A stretch of DNA of 7,264 bases from Clostridia bacterium (lineage in GTDB: Bacteria > Bacillota > Clostridia > Christensenellales > CAG-1252), in the NCBI GenBank assembly GCA_009928745.1, contig SACC01000056.1, positions 1-7,264 of the forward strand. Direction: 5' to 3'. The notes under the pieces were generated by a model. It was not told where the DNA came from, did no database searches, and saw nothing but the letters and a program-made list of their open reading frames with translations. The first letter of the stretch is position 1, and every line of letters begins with the position of its first letter. Below are positions 6,467-7,264 of the stretch, in pieces. The translations under genes were made by a program, and so were the position numbers.

Positions 6467-6480
6467 ATTCCGCACTTTTT
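6467..6480 (+). repeat. Isolated right-end fragment of the palindromic repeat
   Basis: ATTCCGCACTTTTT repeats the terminal bases of copies B and C. It sits just after the linker of copy B, as the partial copy A' does after copy A, so the right end tends to be iterated. Confidence 0.6.
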
Positions 6481-6494
6481 CTGACACTAGCTGT

Positions 6495-6603
6495 TTAGCC
6501 GTGTACGAGGCAATAAACACTCCCGTCAGTCAAAATTCGGGAATAACCGCTACGCTTTCGCAAACTGCATCTAAATTCCGCACTTTTATTTAGCGCGCAA
6601 GAA
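6495..6603 (+). repeat. Palindromic intergenic repeat, copy C (chimeric, left arm missing)
   Basis: The left portion TTAGCCGTGTAC resembles the apical segment of subfamily 1 (TTAGTCGTGTAC in copy A). The right half, from ACACTCCCGT onward, is subfamily 2 and nearly identical to copy B. The left outer arm and the 13-bp left stem strand are absent, so this copy cannot form the full fold. It reads as a recombinant or internally deleted unit. Confidence 0.7.
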
Positions 6604-6695
6604 AATAATATAATCCCCGCTCATATTCGCCGTACAAATACCCCTTGCAGTCAATAAAATATAAGCATTAAAAAGGTAGTTTTTATATAAAATAG

Positions 6696-6766
6696 TAAAA
6701 AGCGAATTAGCACATTTTGCGGGTTTTCCCGAATTTCGCTTCGGTCAAGTATAGTGCATACACTAC
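6696..6766 (+). repeat. Palindromic intergenic repeat, copy D (left half only)
   Basis: It starts TAAAAAGCGAATTAGC, carries TTTTCCCGAATTTCGCTTCGG as in copy B, and ends just after an apical hairpin GTAT (6749-6752), AGTGC, ATAC (6758-6761). The right half is missing and AT-rich unrelated sequence follows. No gene ends at its TAA, so it is probably a decayed copy. Confidence 0.7.
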
Positions 6767-6828
6767 TGAAGTATTTTGGATAAAAAATATACAACTATTA
6801 ACATAATTTACATAATAAAATTAGAAAT

Positions 6829-6956
6829 AAAAGCGCGGAATTTAGATGCAGGTTTGGCATTCTTGGTACGAGATGACCGCAAGGAGTGTACTTAATGTAC
6901 TCGACTAAGGCAGCGAATGCCAAAACGGCAAAGATGCGCTAAATTCCACGCTTTTA
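6829..6956 (-). repeat. Palindromic intergenic repeat, copy E (subfamily 1), starting on the glmS stop codon
   Basis: Read on the minus strand it begins TAAAAGCGTGGAATTTAG, where TAA is the glmS stop, and ends CTAAATTCCGCGCTTTT; the outer inverted repeat is 17 bp with one mismatch. It closely resembles copy A in the same gene-to-repeat orientation. An inner arm TTTGGCATTC pairs with GAATGCCAAA, and the apex is GTAC-TTAAT-GTAC (6888-6900, plus-strand reading). It is the only visible candidate terminator after glmS. Confidence 0.88.
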
Positions 6957-7264
6957 CTCGACGGTGACGGATTTTGCGAGATTACGCGGCTTATCCGGAT
7001 CATTACCCCGTGCCCTTGCTATGTAATATGAGAACAACTGAATAGGAATTATGCTAATTAGCGGCATTATGTATTCGTTTAGCTTGGGCAGCAATATACA
7101 ATCATCGATTGAGGTATCGGCAAGAAGTTCCTCAAAGCAAGTAATTAAGAGCACCCTCGCACCTCTCGTTTTCACCTCGTGCAAAGCATTCATACTTTTT
7201 TCTTTGATATTTTGACAGGTAATTATATTTACTACTAAAGAATCCTTAGTGATAAGCGCAAGAG
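6954..7264 (-). CDS. glmS: Glutamine-fructose-6-phosphate aminotransferase, C-terminal part (5' end outside window)
   Basis: The last 102 residues of GlmS, which makes glucosamine 6-phosphate from fructose 6-phosphate and glutamine, the first step towards UDP-GlcNAc and cell wall. The frame stays open to the window edge, beyond the internal ATG at 7193. The fragment belongs to the second SIS (sugar isomerase) domain: LALITKDSLV near the edge, EVKTRGARVLLIT, then IMPLISIIPIQLFSYYIARARG, and the near-invariant C-terminal tail DKPRNLAKSVTVE. That exact ending shows the natural C-terminus is intact. The full family protein is about 600 residues, so the glutaminase domain and any glmS ribozyme in the leader lie outside. 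It is transcribed towards queF; its stop codon begins repeat copy E. Confidence 0.97.
   Translation of the reverse strand, partial: LALITKDSLVVNIITCQNIKEKSMNALHEVKTRGARVLLITCFEELLADTSIDDCILLPKLNEYIMPLISIIPIQLFSYYIARARGNDPDKPRNLAKSVTVE

Larger units (their letters stand above)
6381..6603 (+). repeat. 87-bp direct repeat (6381-6467 and 6517-6603)
   Basis: The right half of copy B plus its linker recurs 136 bases downstream without insertions or deletions and with only a few substitutions (for example CAGCC/CAGTC, GCTCTCG/GCTTTCG, CCGCGC/CCGCAC, ACATAACA/ATTTAGCG). The low divergence points to a fairly recent duplication. Confidence 0.88.
6317..6953. other. Gene-free interval between convergent queF and glmS, filled with repeats
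   Basis: The 637-base gap holds repeat copies B, C, D and E plus a right-end fragment. Only about 6604-6695 and 6767-6828 are not part of the repeat family; both are AT-rich and show no gene, RNA or clear signal. The long minus-strand open frame crossing the queF end and copies B/C has no recognisable protein content. Confidence 0.8.

Noticed and set aside
6149..6520. 123-codon minus-strand open frame across the end of queF and repeat copies B/C
   Set aside because: It is antisense to the certain queF gene, runs through repeat sequence, and its translation has no recognisable domain.
4756..6956. CRISPR array
   Set aside because: The repeats are long imperfect palindromes with variable spacing, both orientations and no uniform spacers; no cas gene is present.
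4756..6956. Insertion sequence
   Set aside because: No transposase or remnant of one is readable in any copy and no clear target duplication flanks the copies. A non-autonomous MITE-like origin remains possible.

Overview
The window looks like a chromosomal segment of a low-GC, AT-leaning member of the Clostridia (Bacillota), probably an uncultured gut-type lineage. This is judged from codon style, strong AGGAGG ribosome binding sites, a Gram-positive-type BMP/NupOPQ-like transporter, a preQ1-I riboswitch and the YkvM-type QueF. No rRNA or marker gene fixes the taxon.

Bases 1-4758 hold a four-gene plus-strand transporter operon of the BMP/nucleoside ABC type. It has a substrate-binding protein (5' end outside the window), a strong intercistronic hairpin, a double-domain ATPase, and two overlapping membrane permeases. 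These should form one importer for a nucleoside-like solute.

Bases 4756-5171 are intergenic. An imperfectly palindromic repeat starts exactly at the stop codon of the second permease. It is followed by an extended -10 promoter, a preQ1-I aptamer, and an intrinsic terminator with a visible competing antiterminator. These control queT (preQ0/preQ1-type ECF transporter S component) and queF (preQ0 reductase), which overlap by 4 bp. The product of QueF is the riboswitch ligand, so the unit is a closed feedback loop for queuosine precursor supply, possibly salvage of preQ0 followed by its reduction.

Bases 6314-6956 are a gene-free gap between convergent queF and glmS (the 3' end of glmS, minus strand). 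It is packed with full, rearranged and truncated copies of the same repeat family. All three near-full-length copies in the window (after the second permease, queF and glmS) begin with TAAAAGCG, and the TAA is the stop codon of the gene before them. All three have the same orientation relative to that gene. Two sequence subfamilies keep the outer arms and an apical hairpin but use different, separately self-complementary middle stems. I regard this as the most novel signal here: a stop-codon-coupled, structure-conserved 3'-end element, possibly a terminator or mRNA 3'-end module, or a mobile palindromic element with an unusual insertion preference. No other obvious terminator follows any of these three genes.
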